Assembly: GCF_008079445.1 (NCBI RefSeq)
Contig: NZ_VRYH01000003.1
Location: 186,001-250,000, forward strand
Origin: Aidingimonas lacisalsi
GTDB lineage: Bacteria; Pseudomonadota; Gammaproteobacteria; Pseudomonadales; Halomonadaceae
Direction of reading: 5' to 3'
Length of the DNA: 64,000 nt
Shown here in pieces: positions 36,110 through 45,547 of this stretch (its first letter is position 1; each line of letters opens with the position of its first letter). The translations under genes and the position numbers were made by a program. Below the pieces are notes generated by a model. It did no database searches. It was not told the DNA's origin and saw nothing but the letters and a program-made list of their open reading frames with translations.

Positions 36110-36930
36110 ATGATCGGCGGCTTGATAGGGGTACTGGATGACATCGCCGCATTGGCGAAGTTGTCCGCAGCATCACTGGATGATGTGAGTGCCGCCGCTG
36201 GGCGTGCGACGGCGAAGACCGCCGGGGTGGTGGTCGATGATACGGCGGTGACGCCGCAGTACTTGCAGGGGGTGACGGCGGAGCGTGAACTCTGGATCGT
36301 GAAGAAGATCGCGCTGGGGTCGATCCGCAACAAGCTGATTTTTATCCTGCCGGTGGCCTTGCTGCTTAATCACTTTTTGCCCGTTCTATTGCCGATCATT
36401 CTGATGGTTGGTGGTACCTACCTGGCCTTGGAGGGCGCGGAGAAAGTCTGGCACAAGCTCTCCGGGGAGCAGGATGACGACAAGCCAGCGGTAGAAAAGG
36501 GGCCGGAGGCCGAGAAAAAGATCGTCAGCAGTGCCGTTCGGACCGACCTGATTCTGTCCGCCGAGATCATGGTCATCGCGCTTTCCGCCGTTTCTCATCA
36601 GGGGTTCTGGTCACAACTAGCGAGCCTGGTGGTGGTCGCGTTTTTCATCACCATTCTGGTGTATGGCGTGGTGGCGCTGTTGATCAGGATGGACGATCTC
36701 GGCCTGAAGCTCGCCCAGTGGGATAGTTCGGGAATGAAGGAGCTGGGCCGGCGTCTGGTGACTGCCATGCCTAAGGTGCTAACGGCCATCTCGGTCGTGG
36801 GAACCGTCGCCATGCTCTGGGTGGGCGGGCATATCCTGCTGGTCAACCTGGGTGCCGATGGCACGGGGTGGTGCAACGCGCCCTATGCGTGGGTACACCA
36901 TGTCGAGCAGGGCATCGGCGAGGCAACTGG
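36110..36930 (+). pseudogene. DUF808 (YedI-like) membrane protein gene, truncated by an IS66 fragment
   Basis: About 274 codons of a DUF808 protein: GGLIGVLDDIAALAKLSAASLDDVSAAA at the start, AGVVVDDTAVTPQYLQG, RELWIVKKIALGSIRNK, and several membrane helices. A good GGAGGAGG site precedes ATG 36110. The usual C-terminal helices after PYAWVHHVEQGIGEATGG are missing; from about 36930 the sequence is IS66 transposase in another frame. The original frame runs on into transposase DNA to 37195, so a chimeric protein could be made. GC content returns to the genomic level here, which marks the right edge of the AT-rich operon at about 35.96-36.0 kb. Confidence 0.85.
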
Positions 36931-37605
36931 TGGACCGCTTACGGCCGTCTGGTCACCGATGGCTATGAAGGCTATGCCGAGGTCGTGCGCCGTAACGGCC
37001 TCACCCATGCCGGCTGCTGGGCGCATGCTCGTCGCAAGTTCGTCGAGGCCCGGAAGGTGCAGCCCAAGGGCAAGACCGGTAAGGCCGACTGGGCCATCAA
37101 CCAGATCCGCAAGCTCTACGCGGTGGAGAAACAGGCCAAGGCGCTGGAGCCCGAGGCTCGCCGAGCACTGCGTGAGCAGCAGAGTCGACTACTGATCGAC
37201 CAACTGCGTACCTGGCTCGACAAGTCGCTGAACCAAGTGCTGCCGAAGAGCGCGCTGGGCAAGGCGCTGCATTATCTGGATGGTCAGTGGGAGCGACTGA
37301 CACGCTTCCTCGATGATGGCCTGATCCCGCTGGACAACAACCCGGCCGAGAACGCCATCCGCCCCTTCGTGGTGGGCCGCAAGAACTGGCTATTCAGCCA
37401 GACGCCGAGCGGTGCCCACGCCAGCGCAGCGATCTATAGTCTGATCGAGACGGCCAAGGCCAATGGGCTCTCACCTTACGACTACCTGCAGTTCGTGTTC
37501 GAGACCCTGCCGACGCTCGGCGCGGATGACGAGCTCGATTCGCTACTACCTTGGAACTGGAAGGATACCCTGCCGGCTTAAGATGGGGTTCGTGGACCGC
37601 TTACG
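36930..37605. repeat. 14-bp direct repeats flanking the IS66 remnant
   Basis: GTGGACCGCTTACG occurs at 36930-36943, exactly at the yedI/transposase junction, and again at 37592-37605 just beyond the transposase stop. The second copy looks like the terminal repeat of an IS66 element (GTAAGCGGTCCAC on the other strand). The first copy in the same orientation suggests a deletion between an end-like sequence and the interior of the element. Confidence 0.6.
36939..37581 (+). pseudogene. IS66 family transposase (TnpC), C-terminal remnant
   Basis: About 213 codons of the roughly 500 expected. Visible features are GRLVTDGYEGYAEVVRRNGLTHAGCWAHARRKF (end of the DDE domain), LIPLDNNPAENAIRPFVVGRKNWLF (with the catalytic glutamate region) and the usual YDYLQFVFETLP ending with stop at 37579-37581. 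The N-terminal half and the tnpA and tnpB genes are absent. The right terminal repeat is at about 37590-37605. Not mobile by itself. Confidence 0.88.
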
Positions 37606-37784
37606 CCCGATGTCGTAGTGAGCTTGCCGCGTCCAGCCTGAATCTCCGGTCTATCGGTGGCACCAACGGCAGCACGCTTAGTCCCTTGCCCGTACGGATT
37701 TCCGTGCGGTCATGACACCGATATTCTCGCGTACCACTGCTTAGCCTGGCCCAGTCCTCTGCTAGGTTCTGCTGTTGACGGACG

Positions 37785-40700
37785 TCAGCGAGATAAGTCG
37801 AGCACCACAACCTCGACCCGACCTGCCGTCACAGCTGGGTGCTGGTCGAGTGCATTTTGTAACTCGGAGGCAGTGGTCGGCTTGGCACCGCCGTCGGGCC
37901 GCGCGGGGACAAGGTAGGCAGATCCAAACCAGAATGTGAGGAATAGGCCTTGTCCCTTTGCCTGCCAGTGCCCAGTGTAGAATGCCTCCAATTGACCTTC
38001 GATTGCGTTCCATAGACCTGGATGCTGCTGCCGTTTGGCCTCTAATGGCAACAGCAGGCCGTCATGCTGGAATATGATATCGGCGCGCTTATCCTGAGGC
38101 ATGTCGGCCTCACCGATGATGTCGATCGACAGGGGTGTGAGGTGGCCGCGCAGCAATGAGACGGTCCTATCGCGGCACTTGTTCTCGGTGCGCGGGAGAC
38201 CATCATCAGTCCAGTACAGGTCGATCTCATCTTCCGAACTACCGCGTAGCCGCCTGCCTAGCTCTCGCAGCTCTTCGACCACGATCGCGCGTAGATCGGC
38301 AACGCTGCCCGGCGGACCGCCATCAAGCACCATCTTAATCTGGTCGAACGTTGGCGGAGCATAACCTTCGTTAGCCTGCTTCTGCCGCTGATCGGAAGAT
38401 ACCATTCGCAGCGCCCATGTGTAACTGTCCTCAGGCGCGTCTCTTAGCGTGGTGAGCGCAGCTACGGCCTCAGTCGATACGTCGCTTGCTAGGCGAGTGA
38501 TCAACGTTCGGATGTATTCCGCAGCGTCCCATAGGTTAGTGTCGCCGGCTGTCACACCACTTGGTCTGTTAACCTCTGGCCACTGCCCGCGAAAGGTTGT
38601 GATAATCCAGACGAGTTGTTTGACCGATAGAAAGATGCTGGTTCCTTCGTAACGCCTACCATGTCCAGCTCGGTCTCGGAGATGCCAAATCAACTCAGGC
38701 TCGATTGCACCGTCCAACCGTGCACGTGCCGCATCGAAATCTACGATTAGCGCTACCGCCTGCCAATTCCGCCGCCGTTCGTCGCCAATTTCCCGCTCCT
38801 GTCGATCGACAACCAGTCCTCGGAGCGCGTCACGGCGGTTTGAGCGCAGCAAGCGATCGATCATCTCGGCCTCTGCCTCAACCGACATGTCGGGGTAGCG
38901 GAATAACCAGTCCTGGGCAAGATCAGCGCTGAAGCCGCCGCCCTCGCTGCTCATGAACGCCCAAAGATGGTCCACATGCTGACGCTGCAGCCTCAACTGC
39001 GGCTGGATATAGAGCCGCACCACCTGCTCCCAGCGTCCTCGCCGCTTCAATTCAGCCTCGATCTTGGGTGCGAGTTCCTCCAGCCCGGCGTGATCCCCGG
39101 TCGCTCCATGCCAGCACTCGAACAGGCCAGCGGCCAGCCGCTCGCTGCTGACCCCCTCAAACGGCTCACCCCGCGTGCGGACTCGCTCTGAGAGCGCTGC
39201 GACGATGATATAGACTGCCTGCCAGAGCTTACTCTGGGCGTAGCTCAACGCGATCTCTTTAGCACTAGGTCGCGGCGGACGAGCCTGGAGAAACGCCTCG
39301 AAGCCTTCGAACGCTGCCGCTGCGATCTCTTCCCCAAGCCACTCCGCAACGCGCTCGTGTGCTGGCACGTCGTCGCTAGTTTCTCGAAAGTGGTTGAGGT
39401 ATGCCTTTGCGGGCGGGAGGATTCGGCCATATTGGCCCGATTTGACCCCTTCGATATTGGCAAGGAAATTGCGGCGATGTTCGGCGAACTTGGCTGCCTG
39501 CTTCGCTTTGCGCTTTCGCTCTTCTTCCTCCCGTTTAAGCTCCCATTCAGGAACCTCTCGCTCGGCTAGGCCATCAATCCAGGCAAGAAGATCAGGCCTG
39601 TGCTGGACCAAGGACTTGGCGGCTTCACGTAGCCCCTTGCCTTCTTCTCCCCAGGGGCGGCCTAGGACAACAATATCGTGCCACTGTTCGTCGTTGCGAG
39701 TATCTGGGTCGATTGTTTGAAGCAGGCTAATAATTTCGGCCTGTGTGGGGTACAGGTCGATGACACCACGGTGAAGTGGAAAGGCTCGCTGCCAGATATT
39801 CTTGTCACCAACCTTGTCGATTAAGACGTGCCGCTGGATTGCTTGGCGTACCGTAGGGTTCGCCTTCAACCACGATCCGATCTCCTTGCTATGATCACGC
39901 CGGTATGAAGTTTGATCGTCAAAAGGTTCGAGCCATTGCCAAAGACGTAGCGGATCAATTGGACCGCCATTCTGGAGGCGTTTGAGCACTAGGGCATATT
40001 GAAGATCGATCAAATCATTTTCTTCGATTCCTGCGTGCGCGGGGAGGAGTGCATCCGCCTGCGCGGCAAAAAGATCAAGTAAACCGTCCAGCCGCGCGAT
40101 AGGCACATGCTTAGCAAGGCGATAGAAACCAAATACAGTGATCTCCTCGGAGTCTTCTCCGATCGGGCACACCGATACCCCATCGCGGGCAAGGACAATC
40201 GCGACAATCTGCTCATCGCTGAAAGTATCTATGCCGATGTCATCAAGCAGCTCATGCGCTAGCCGAAGTGAGTCCGTCCGCACCTGCCGTCGCAATTTTT
40301 CGAGCAGTATAGGCCAGTTTTCGCCACCAATTGAAATCAGTACGTGTGCGCTTTCATGACGGATACCGTACGATTCGGCTTCATCGAGCATAAGTGTACG
40401 CAGCAGTGTACGTTGTCCGTTTGCCGTTGGCGCGTATTTGAGCTGTTGCAGTAAAAGAAGCCGCAGCCCGAACTCGGCTCCCCGGTCGCCAACTACGCGC
40501 GCAACCTCCTCCATTAGCGGCGGTGTTACTAACGCCGCCGCACGATACTCCTGCCACCCGATGAGCCGCGGGTTGTCGGTGGCGAGCCGCTCAAGCGCCG
40601 CGAACAGCCGCCGCGCCTGCTCGGGCGTCAGCGCCACCGCGTCGCCATACTCGACCACACCCATCGGATCCGCATCGATAACCGCGTCTGCCAGATGCGG

Positions 40701-41738
40701 GTCGCGCGCCAGCCAGGCGTGTAGGCCGCGAAGAGAGGCGGGCACTAGCCCATGCGATCGGAATTTCTCAAGCAGCCTTTTCCGCTTCGCCCGAGTGTCG
40801 GCGCGAACAGCCAGCCAGCGCGCGCCGACAAACTCACCGACGCGGCGATGGGTGTAGGTCAGACCGTCCAGATCAGTCGCGAAAAGGTTTGTATTTGCCG
40901 CCAACTTCACGTGACCGTTATCAAATGCCTCAACCTCTGCCAGTGGCAGCGCCTTGTCGGTGGGGTCGATCGTGCCGCTTGGTTGATCGACGATGCGCGC
41001 GTAGCCGGACAGTACTAGCGCGGAAAATGCCGCCCCTGCCGCGTCGAGCACGACTTCGCGAGGCAGTTCCTGCTTGACCTGGTTTCGTTCTTTCCTGAGA
41101 GTCTCAATCGCTTGCTCAAGCAGTGCGCCGCTTGTCGCTGGCAACGGTTGGTCGGATGGCAGAGCGGCGATCAGCTTTAGTGTTTGCGGGTTTCCGAGAA
41201 AGTCGATGCCGAGTAGATCGAAATGATCGAGCAGCATGCATGCGTGGGCCTCGTCGTTGGTCAGTTGAGTGAGAAGTTTGTGTTGGTCGCCGCGATCGAG
41301 TGGATAGAGATGTGCTTCAAGGGGCGGTACTCCTTCATATTGGTCGGCAATTGCCAGTGCCGAGACCGCTGCACGCCACTCTGCCACTCTGCAGCTGAGG
41401 ATAAAGGGTGGGTAGTCGAGCTCCCCCAGCTTCCGCAATACTAGGTCGACTGCATCGCCATCGGATTGCGCTGACACTTCATCGAGCGCGTCGATTACTA
41501 GGCGTTCATTATCACCAAGCAGCGTCTCGGGCCGCGACCGATTAATCAACTGATGCGCGCGGCAGAAAGCGTTGCCATCTTTCTTTCCTAGCTCTCTGAG
41601 CAGCTCGGTCTTTCCCATGCCAGCCTCGCCAAGGACGATGACCGGCTCGCTTCGCTTGAGCAAGTCATCCTGATCCAATTGATGCTGGCCGTTTTGACTG
41701 GAAAACCAAAGCTTTCGGCTAAAATAGCTCACACACAC
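37785..41738 (-). CDS. STAND/NACHT-like NTPase with C-terminal PD-(D/E)XK nuclease-like domain, putative antiphage protein
   Basis: 1317 residues. Close to the N-terminus is the P-loop VIVLGEAGMGKTELLREL (residues 33-50, GEAGMGKT 37-44) and the NACHT-type Walker B LVIDALDEV (80-88). Winged-helix and long helical-repeat regions follow, as in sensor STAND proteins, with a coiled, charged stretch EREVPEWELKREEEERKRKAKQ near the middle. The last 120 residues contain D1220 in RADIIF, then LLLPLEAKRQ with E1233 and K1235, i.e. D-x12-E-x-K, the PD-(D/E)XK pattern. There is no effector domain in front of the NTPase, unlike Avs proteins. GC content is near the genomic level. Likely role: sensing an invader and cutting nucleic acid; this is inferred. 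Confidence 0.75.
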   Translation of the reverse strand: MCVSYFSRKLWFSSQNGQHQLDQDDLLKRSEPVIVLGEAGMGKTELLRELGKKDGNAFCRAHQLINRSRPETLLGDNERLVIDALDEVSAQSDGDAVDLVLRKLGELDYPPFILSCRVAEWRAAVSALAIADQYEGVPPLEAHLYPLDRGDQHKLLTQLTNDEAHACMLLDHFDLLGIDFLGNPQTLKLIAALPSDQPLPATSGALLEQAIETLRKERNQVKQELPREVVLDAAGAAFSALVLSGYARIVDQPSGTIDPTDKALPLAEVEAFDNGHVKLAANTNLFATDLDGLTYTHRRVGEFVGARWLAVRADTRAKRKRLLEKFRSHGLVPASLRGLHAWLARDPHLADAVIDADPMGVVEYGDAVALTPEQARRLFAALERLATDNPRLIGWQEYRAAALVTPPLMEEVARVVGDRGAEFGLRLLLLQQLKYAPTANGQRTLLRTLMLDEAESYGIRHESAHVLISIGGENWPILLEKLRRQVRTDSLRLAHELLDDIGIDTFSDEQIVAIVLARDGVSVCPIGEDSEEITVFGFYRLAKHVPIARLDGLLDLFAAQADALLPAHAGIEENDLIDLQYALVLKRLQNGGPIDPLRLWQWLEPFDDQTSYRRDHSKEIGSWLKANPTVRQAIQRHVLIDKVGDKNIWQRAFPLHRGVIDLYPTQAEIISLLQTIDPDTRNDEQWHDIVVLGRPWGEEGKGLREAAKSLVQHRPDLLAWIDGLAEREVPEWELKREEEERKRKAKQAAKFAEHRRNFLANIEGVKSGQYGRILPPAKAYLNHFRETSDDVPAHERVAEWLGEEIAAAAFEGFEAFLQARPPRPSAKEIALSYAQSKLWQAVYIIVAALSERVRTRGEPFEGVSSERLAAGLFECWHGATGDHAGLEELAPKIEAELKRRGRWEQVVRLYIQPQLRLQRQHVDHLWAFMSSEGGGFSADLAQDWLFRYPDMSVEAEAEMIDRLLRSNRRDALRGLVVDRQEREIGDERRRNWQAVALIVDFDAARARLDGAIEPELIWHLRDRAGHGRRYEGTSIFLSVKQLVWIITTFRGQWPEVNRPSGVTAGDTNLWDAAEYIRTLITRLASDVSTEAVAALTTLRDAPEDSYTWALRMVSSDQRQKQANEGYAPPTFDQIKMVLDGGPPGSVADLRAIVVEELRELGRRLRGSSEDEIDLYWTDDGLPRTENKCRDRTVSLLRGHLTPLSIDIIGEADMPQDKRADIIFQHDGLLLPLEAKRQQHPGLWNAIEGQLEAFYTGHWQAKGQGLFLTFWFGSAYLVPARPDGGAKPTTASELQNALDQHPAVTAGRVEVVVLDLSR

Positions 41739-42043
41739 GCTCTCTTGGCCAAGTTGAACCCCACTGCTAATTCTTAGCCTATCATTTGTTAGTTTGGGGG
41801 AGGCATGGCCTGAGGTAGTCGTCTACGGAGAAAAAGGAGCGTGGCAGTCTAGGCAGTGAAAAATGCCGACCTGATGTGGTTTGTTTGACGCCACGCGCCT
41901 AACCTCGCCGTACAGGCAGGCACCCTTGCTTGATCTATTACCTATCTCCTGGCATTTCGCTCGCCCGGAACAGCGCCAAGACTAACACCTATACGTTTGC
42001 CATCCGTCGAGTTGATGCTTCTCCACCCATCAATGCACGATCT
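41739..42043. other. Intergenic region upstream of the STAND gene
   Basis: About 300 bp between the STAND start (leftward) and the DUF2252 remnant. It must hold the STAND promoter; an AT-rich TTAGCCTATCATTTGTTAG stretch at 41775-41793 is the likeliest place. No further gene seen. Confidence 0.4.
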
Positions 42044-42229
42044 TCAAATGCGTGAACGTGTCCCGTGCGTGGTCTTCGCGGGATAGCGGCGGACGCGGTC
42101 GGCGGTCTCCGTGGTGAATTCCGCCATGTCCTCGGCGAACAGTGCTGGTGGACCGATGGCGTTGAGGATCGCCGGTTCGATGTCGTAGTCGAGGTTGCCG
42201 GATTCGTCGGAGAGGGCGTGCGCATGCGT
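42044..42229 (-). pseudogene. Decayed copy of the 3' end of the DUF2252 gene
   Basis: About 185 bp closely resembling the end of the intact DUF2252 gene at 46691-48196. Translated, it reads HALSDESGNLDYDIEPAILN followed by AIGPPALFAEDMAEF against HALSDESGSLDYDIEPAILN and AIGPPALFAEDMVEF in the intact copy. A short deletion has removed part of the following segment. No start; a fragment left by duplication or rearrangement. Confidence 0.85.
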
Positions 42230-42308
42230 GCAAGATGCCTGTAGTACTCGAACTATCACGTTCTCTTGACCGGTTTCATGGCGCGTAGTTTGATGCATGG
42301 TGCCGACA

Positions 42309-42332
42309 GGCTCCGCCTGAGCTGACGGAGCC
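42309..42332. terminator. Hairpin downstream of the MFS gene
   Basis: GGCTCCG (42309-42315) and CGGAGCC (42326-42332) around a 10-base loop, 26 bp beyond the stop of the leftward MFS gene. No T run follows on the minus strand. Confidence 0.45.
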
Positions 42333-42357
42333 TTTACGTACGGAGTTGAGACGTTTT

Positions 42358-43539
42358 TCATGGCGTAGTGCAAGGCACGTCGCGTCGCTTCGCAAACCCC
42401 AAAAGCAGCATTTGCACCCCCATCCCCAGCAGGGCGACGACACCCGCGCCCATCGAAAGCATGTCGATAGGCATCTGCAGTGCCAAGGCCAGGCCGCCGA
42501 GCGAGGCACCCAGGGCGCTGCCGAGATAGAGCGCGGATTCGTTCAAGGCCACCGCGAGATTGCCGTCTCCCTGGGATTCGCGGGCCTTCATCAACTCGTT
42601 GTTCTGCGGCACCTGCAGTGCCCAACCCACGGCGCCCCAGAGGGCGATCGGGATCAGCGCCAGCCAGGGGCTGATGCCGAGTAGCAGTGGCAGGGCGATC
42701 AGCGCGATACCCAGTAGCAGCATGATGGCGAAGGTGAGCCTGGGGCCTGAGAAGCGGTCGACCAGGGCGCCGATCAAGAAGCTGCCAAGCACGCCGCCTA
42801 CGCCCCACACCCATAGATAGGGCGTCACCGAGTGCTCGCCATACGCGCCGACCAGCGGCGCGATGAAGGTGTACATGCCCAGGCTGGCGATGGCGGCCAG
42901 CAGGGAGATGCCGAGCGGGCCGACCACCCGTCGGTCGATCAGGATGGAGAGCTTGCGGCGCATCGGCACCACCTGGGTGGCGGGCATGGGCGGCAGACGG
43001 TAGATCAGGCCGACCAGCGCCACCAGCCCGAGCAGTGCGATCAGCCACAGGGCGGCCTGCCAGCCCCAGCGTTCTGCCAGCAGCAGGCCGATCGGTACGC
43101 CGAGTACGGTGCCACTCGCCATGCCGCCCATGATGATCGAGATCGTCTTGCCGCGCTCGTCCGCCGGCGCCACGCCGACCGCCGCCGCGATGCCGATGGC
43201 GAGATAGGTGCCTGCCGCCATGCCGGCCAGCACGCGCCAGACCATCAGGGCGGCGAGGCTGGTCGTCAGCGCACTGGCTGCGTTGGCGATCACGAACAGC
43301 CCCAGCATCAGAAACAGCCCGCCGCGTTGGCGATTCGCGGGCAGCAGGGCGACGCACAGCGGCGACCCCAGCCCGTAGGCGAGTGTGAAGGCGGTGACCA
43401 ACTGGGCGGCCACGGAAACGGAGACCGTGAAGTCGGCCTGGATCAGCGGGATCAGCCCAGCGGTAACGTAAGAGGCCATGCCTAGCGCGAAAGCGCCGAT
43501 GGCTACCAGGTAGGTGGTGCTATGTGAGCCGCGTGTCAT
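42358..43539 (-). CDS. MFS transporter, DHA1 (AraJ/PbuE-like) efflux family
   Basis: 393 residues with twelve hydrophobic helices. The start is TTYLVAIGAFALGMASYVTAGLIPLI; motif C-like GGMASGTVLGVPIGLLLAERWGW is in helix 5; a central loop with PMRRKLSILIDRRV separates the halves. Such proteins export drugs, arabinose, purines or toxic metabolites by proton antiport; the substrate is unknown. It diverges from an XRE regulator gene with 110 bp between starts, a typical self-contained efflux-regulator pair. Confidence 0.88.
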   Translation of the reverse strand: MTRGSHSTTYLVAIGAFALGMASYVTAGLIPLIQADFTVSVSVAAQLVTAFTLAYGLGSPLCVALLPANRQRGGLFLMLGLFVIANAASALTTSLAALMVWRVLAGMAAGTYLAIGIAAAVGVAPADERGKTISIIMGGMASGTVLGVPIGLLLAERWGWQAALWLIALLGLVALVGLIYRLPPMPATQVVPMRRKLSILIDRRVVGPLGISLLAAIASLGMYTFIAPLVGAYGEHSVTPYLWVWGVGGVLGSFLIGALVDRFSGPRLTFAIMLLLGIALIALPLLLGISPWLALIPIALWGAVGWALQVPQNNELMKARESQGDGNLAVALNESALYLGSALGASLGGLALALQMPIDMLSMGAGVVALLGMGVQMLLLGFAKRRDVPCTTP

Positions 43540-43649
43540 CTGTACTCTCCTTGATGCGTCGAATGGTGTTGCAGGGAAGTACGCGGAGTGTGCGGCGGGC
43601 TTTAAAGGGTTACAATTTAATCATTTATGCTATTACTCAAGGCAACAGC

Positions 43650-44501
43650 ATGGCTCAGGAACGCACGCTTGCACGCACACGGCCCGAACTCGCCGAATTT
43701 CTGCGCACCCGCCGCGAGCGGATCTCGCCCGAGTCGGTGGGGCTCCCGGCGGGCGCGCGTCGGCGCACGCCGGGGCTGCGGCGCGAGGAGGTCGCGACCC
43801 TCGCGGGTGTGGGGGTGACCTGGTACACCTGGCTGGAGCAGGGGCGCGAGATCGGTGTGTCATCGGCCTTTCTCGATAACCTGGCGCGGGCGTTGCAACT
43901 GGATGCGGCGGAGCGGCGTCATCTGTTCCTGCTGACTCACCAGCGCCCGCCAGTCGAGCCGGGCAAGACCTGGTGTCAGGTGCCGCCCCTGGTGAAGCGC
44001 CTGATGAACGATCTGACGACACGCCCCAGCTACGTGCTGAATCTGCGCTGGGACGTGCTGGCGTGGAACGAGGCGGCGGCGCGGGTGTTCGGCTTCGCCA
44101 GGCAGCCGGCGGCGTATCGCAATCTATTATGGATGCTGTTCGCCGACGCCGAGCTGCACCGGGTGATCGCCGATTGGTCAACTCAGGCGCCACGCATTCT
44201 CTCCAGCTTCCGGCGCGACTACGCGCGGGCGGACGACGACCCCGCCATCGGCAACCTGGTGAAGGAACTCTCCGCGCACTCTCCCGAATTTCGCCAGTGG
44301 TGGCACCGCCACGAAGTGGACGCCCCTTGCCAGGGTGTGCGCTCGCTCGATCTCGATGGCCTGGGCGAGGTCGGCTTCGAGCACACCAGCCTGATCGTCG
44401 ACGAAGGACGGCATCTGCGCCTGGTGGTCTACGCCGTACAGGAAGGCGATCCCCAGGCCGAGGCTTTCGCGCGCTGGGTGGCTGGCGAAGCCGGGGGCTA
44501 G
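43650..44501 (+). CDS. XRE family regulator with MmyB-like ligand domain
   Basis: 283 residues. The N-terminal HTH shows TRPELAEFLRTRRERISPE, GLRREEVATLAGVGVTWYTWLEQGR and FLDNLARALQLD; the C-terminal PAS-like MmyB domain has YVLNLRWDVLAWNEAAARVFG, LLWMLF and FEHTSLIVDEGRHLRLVVY. Proteins of this type bind a hydrophobic ligand such as a fatty acid and control a divergent gene, often an SDR or MFS gene. ATG 43650 is preferred over upstream in-frame starts because the HTH begins here. Likely represses the divergent MFS exporter. Confidence 0.88.
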   Translation: MAQERTLARTRPELAEFLRTRRERISPESVGLPAGARRRTPGLRREEVATLAGVGVTWYTWLEQGREIGVSSAFLDNLARALQLDAAERRHLFLLTHQRPPVEPGKTWCQVPPLVKRLMNDLTTRPSYVLNLRWDVLAWNEAAARVFGFARQPAAYRNLLWMLFADAELHRVIADWSTQAPRILSSFRRDYARADDDPAIGNLVKELSAHSPEFRQWWHRHEVDAPCQGVRSLDLDGLGEVGFEHTSLIVDEGRHLRLVVYAVQEGDPQAEAFARWVAGEAGG

Positions 44502-44722
44502 GGCCGCTCAGCCCTCCCGATTCGACGTGTGGCGCCTGAATTGGGCTCTGTGTCTTCGGGAAAGGGCTTGGGTAGGCTGTTGGCCAGGGTGCGTGGCCGC
44601 GTGATCTTCGCTTGACGGATTTCTTTGAATTTTTCTATTTTTAGGTTTTTTTAGCACTTCAAAAGACGTATTTTTGAAGAGTAGGGTTGGCTTTTCTTTG
44701 AATATGTAAAGATTAAAGTGCT

Positions 44723-45547
44723 ATGGGCGCCACTAGATCAAGAAACCTAAAGAAGGTGCTGGACGCGGTACCGGCAGGCTATCTCGTGGATGCCCGATGG
44801 CTCACGGCCCAGGATATCGCTTACGAGACCTTTCGGGACTACGTCAAGCGTGGCTGGCTCGAGCGCGTCAGCCGAGGTCTTTTCCGGCGCCCGGTTCCGT
44901 CGGGAGACGAGGCGGATGTCATCGACTGGAAAGTCTGTTTGCTTTCCATGCAATGTATCATGGGTTATGACGTCCACGTGGGCGGTGCAACAGCCCTCGA
45001 TCAGCAGGGGTACTCGCACTACCTGAGGTTGGGTAGCCCGGGGCCAGTCTGGGTCTACGGCAATGCTATCCCGAACTGGCTCGGCAAGCTAACGCTCGAT
45101 GCGCCCGTCAAGACTCGACGCATGACGCTGTTTGACGATCCCGCCCTGGGGATGACGAATTATGCAGCCGAGACCGAGACTGCCCGTCCGTGGTGGGACT
45201 GGAAGATCACGATGTCGACACCTGAGCGTGCGATTCTGGAAGCGATGGATGAGCTTCCCGATCAAGAGAGCTTTCATAATCTGGACATGGTGTTCCAGAG
45301 CCTGACGACACTGCGGCCAAAGTTGCTGACAGCGCTGCTTCATCAGTGCCGGAAGATCAAGGTAAAGCGACTCTTTTTCGTTTTCGCCGATCGTCATGAT
45401 CATCCTTGGCGAAAGCGCCTCGACCCCAATGCGTTCGATCTTGGGTGTGGGGACCGTGCGCTTGTCAGCGGCGGCAGGATACATCCCCGTTACCGTATCA
45501 TGGTTCCTAGGGAATTCGTCGATCTGGAGGCGGACGATGGCGCGTGA
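44723..45547 (+). CDS. AbiEi family antitoxin/transcriptional regulator
   Basis: 274 residues. The N-terminal winged helix includes VPAGYLVDARWLTAQDIAYE and YVKRGWLERVSRGLFRRP, followed by the AbiEi C-terminal domain (SMQCIMGYDVHVGGATALDQQGYSHYL; STPERAILEAMDELPDQESF). AbiEi proteins repress their own operon and block the AbiEii nucleotidyltransferase toxin. Its 3' end overlaps the toxin gene by 11 bp. AT-rich DNA precedes the start. It is part of the island's defence set. Confidence 0.88.
   Translation: MGATRSRNLKKVLDAVPAGYLVDARWLTAQDIAYETFRDYVKRGWLERVSRGLFRRPVPSGDEADVIDWKVCLLSMQCIMGYDVHVGGATALDQQGYSHYLRLGSPGPVWVYGNAIPNWLGKLTLDAPVKTRRMTLFDDPALGMTNYAAETETARPWWDWKITMSTPERAILEAMDELPDQESFHNLDMVFQSLTTLRPKLLTALLHQCRKIKVKRLFFVFADRHDHPWRKRLDPNAFDLGCGDRALVSGGRIHPRYRIMVPREFVDLEADDGA

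Noticed and set aside
42044-43357. 437-codon leftward frame spanning the MFS gene and the DUF2252 remnant
   Set aside because: Over the MFS gene it is a shadow frame rich in Arg/Gly; only its last part coincides with the real DUF2252 fragment.
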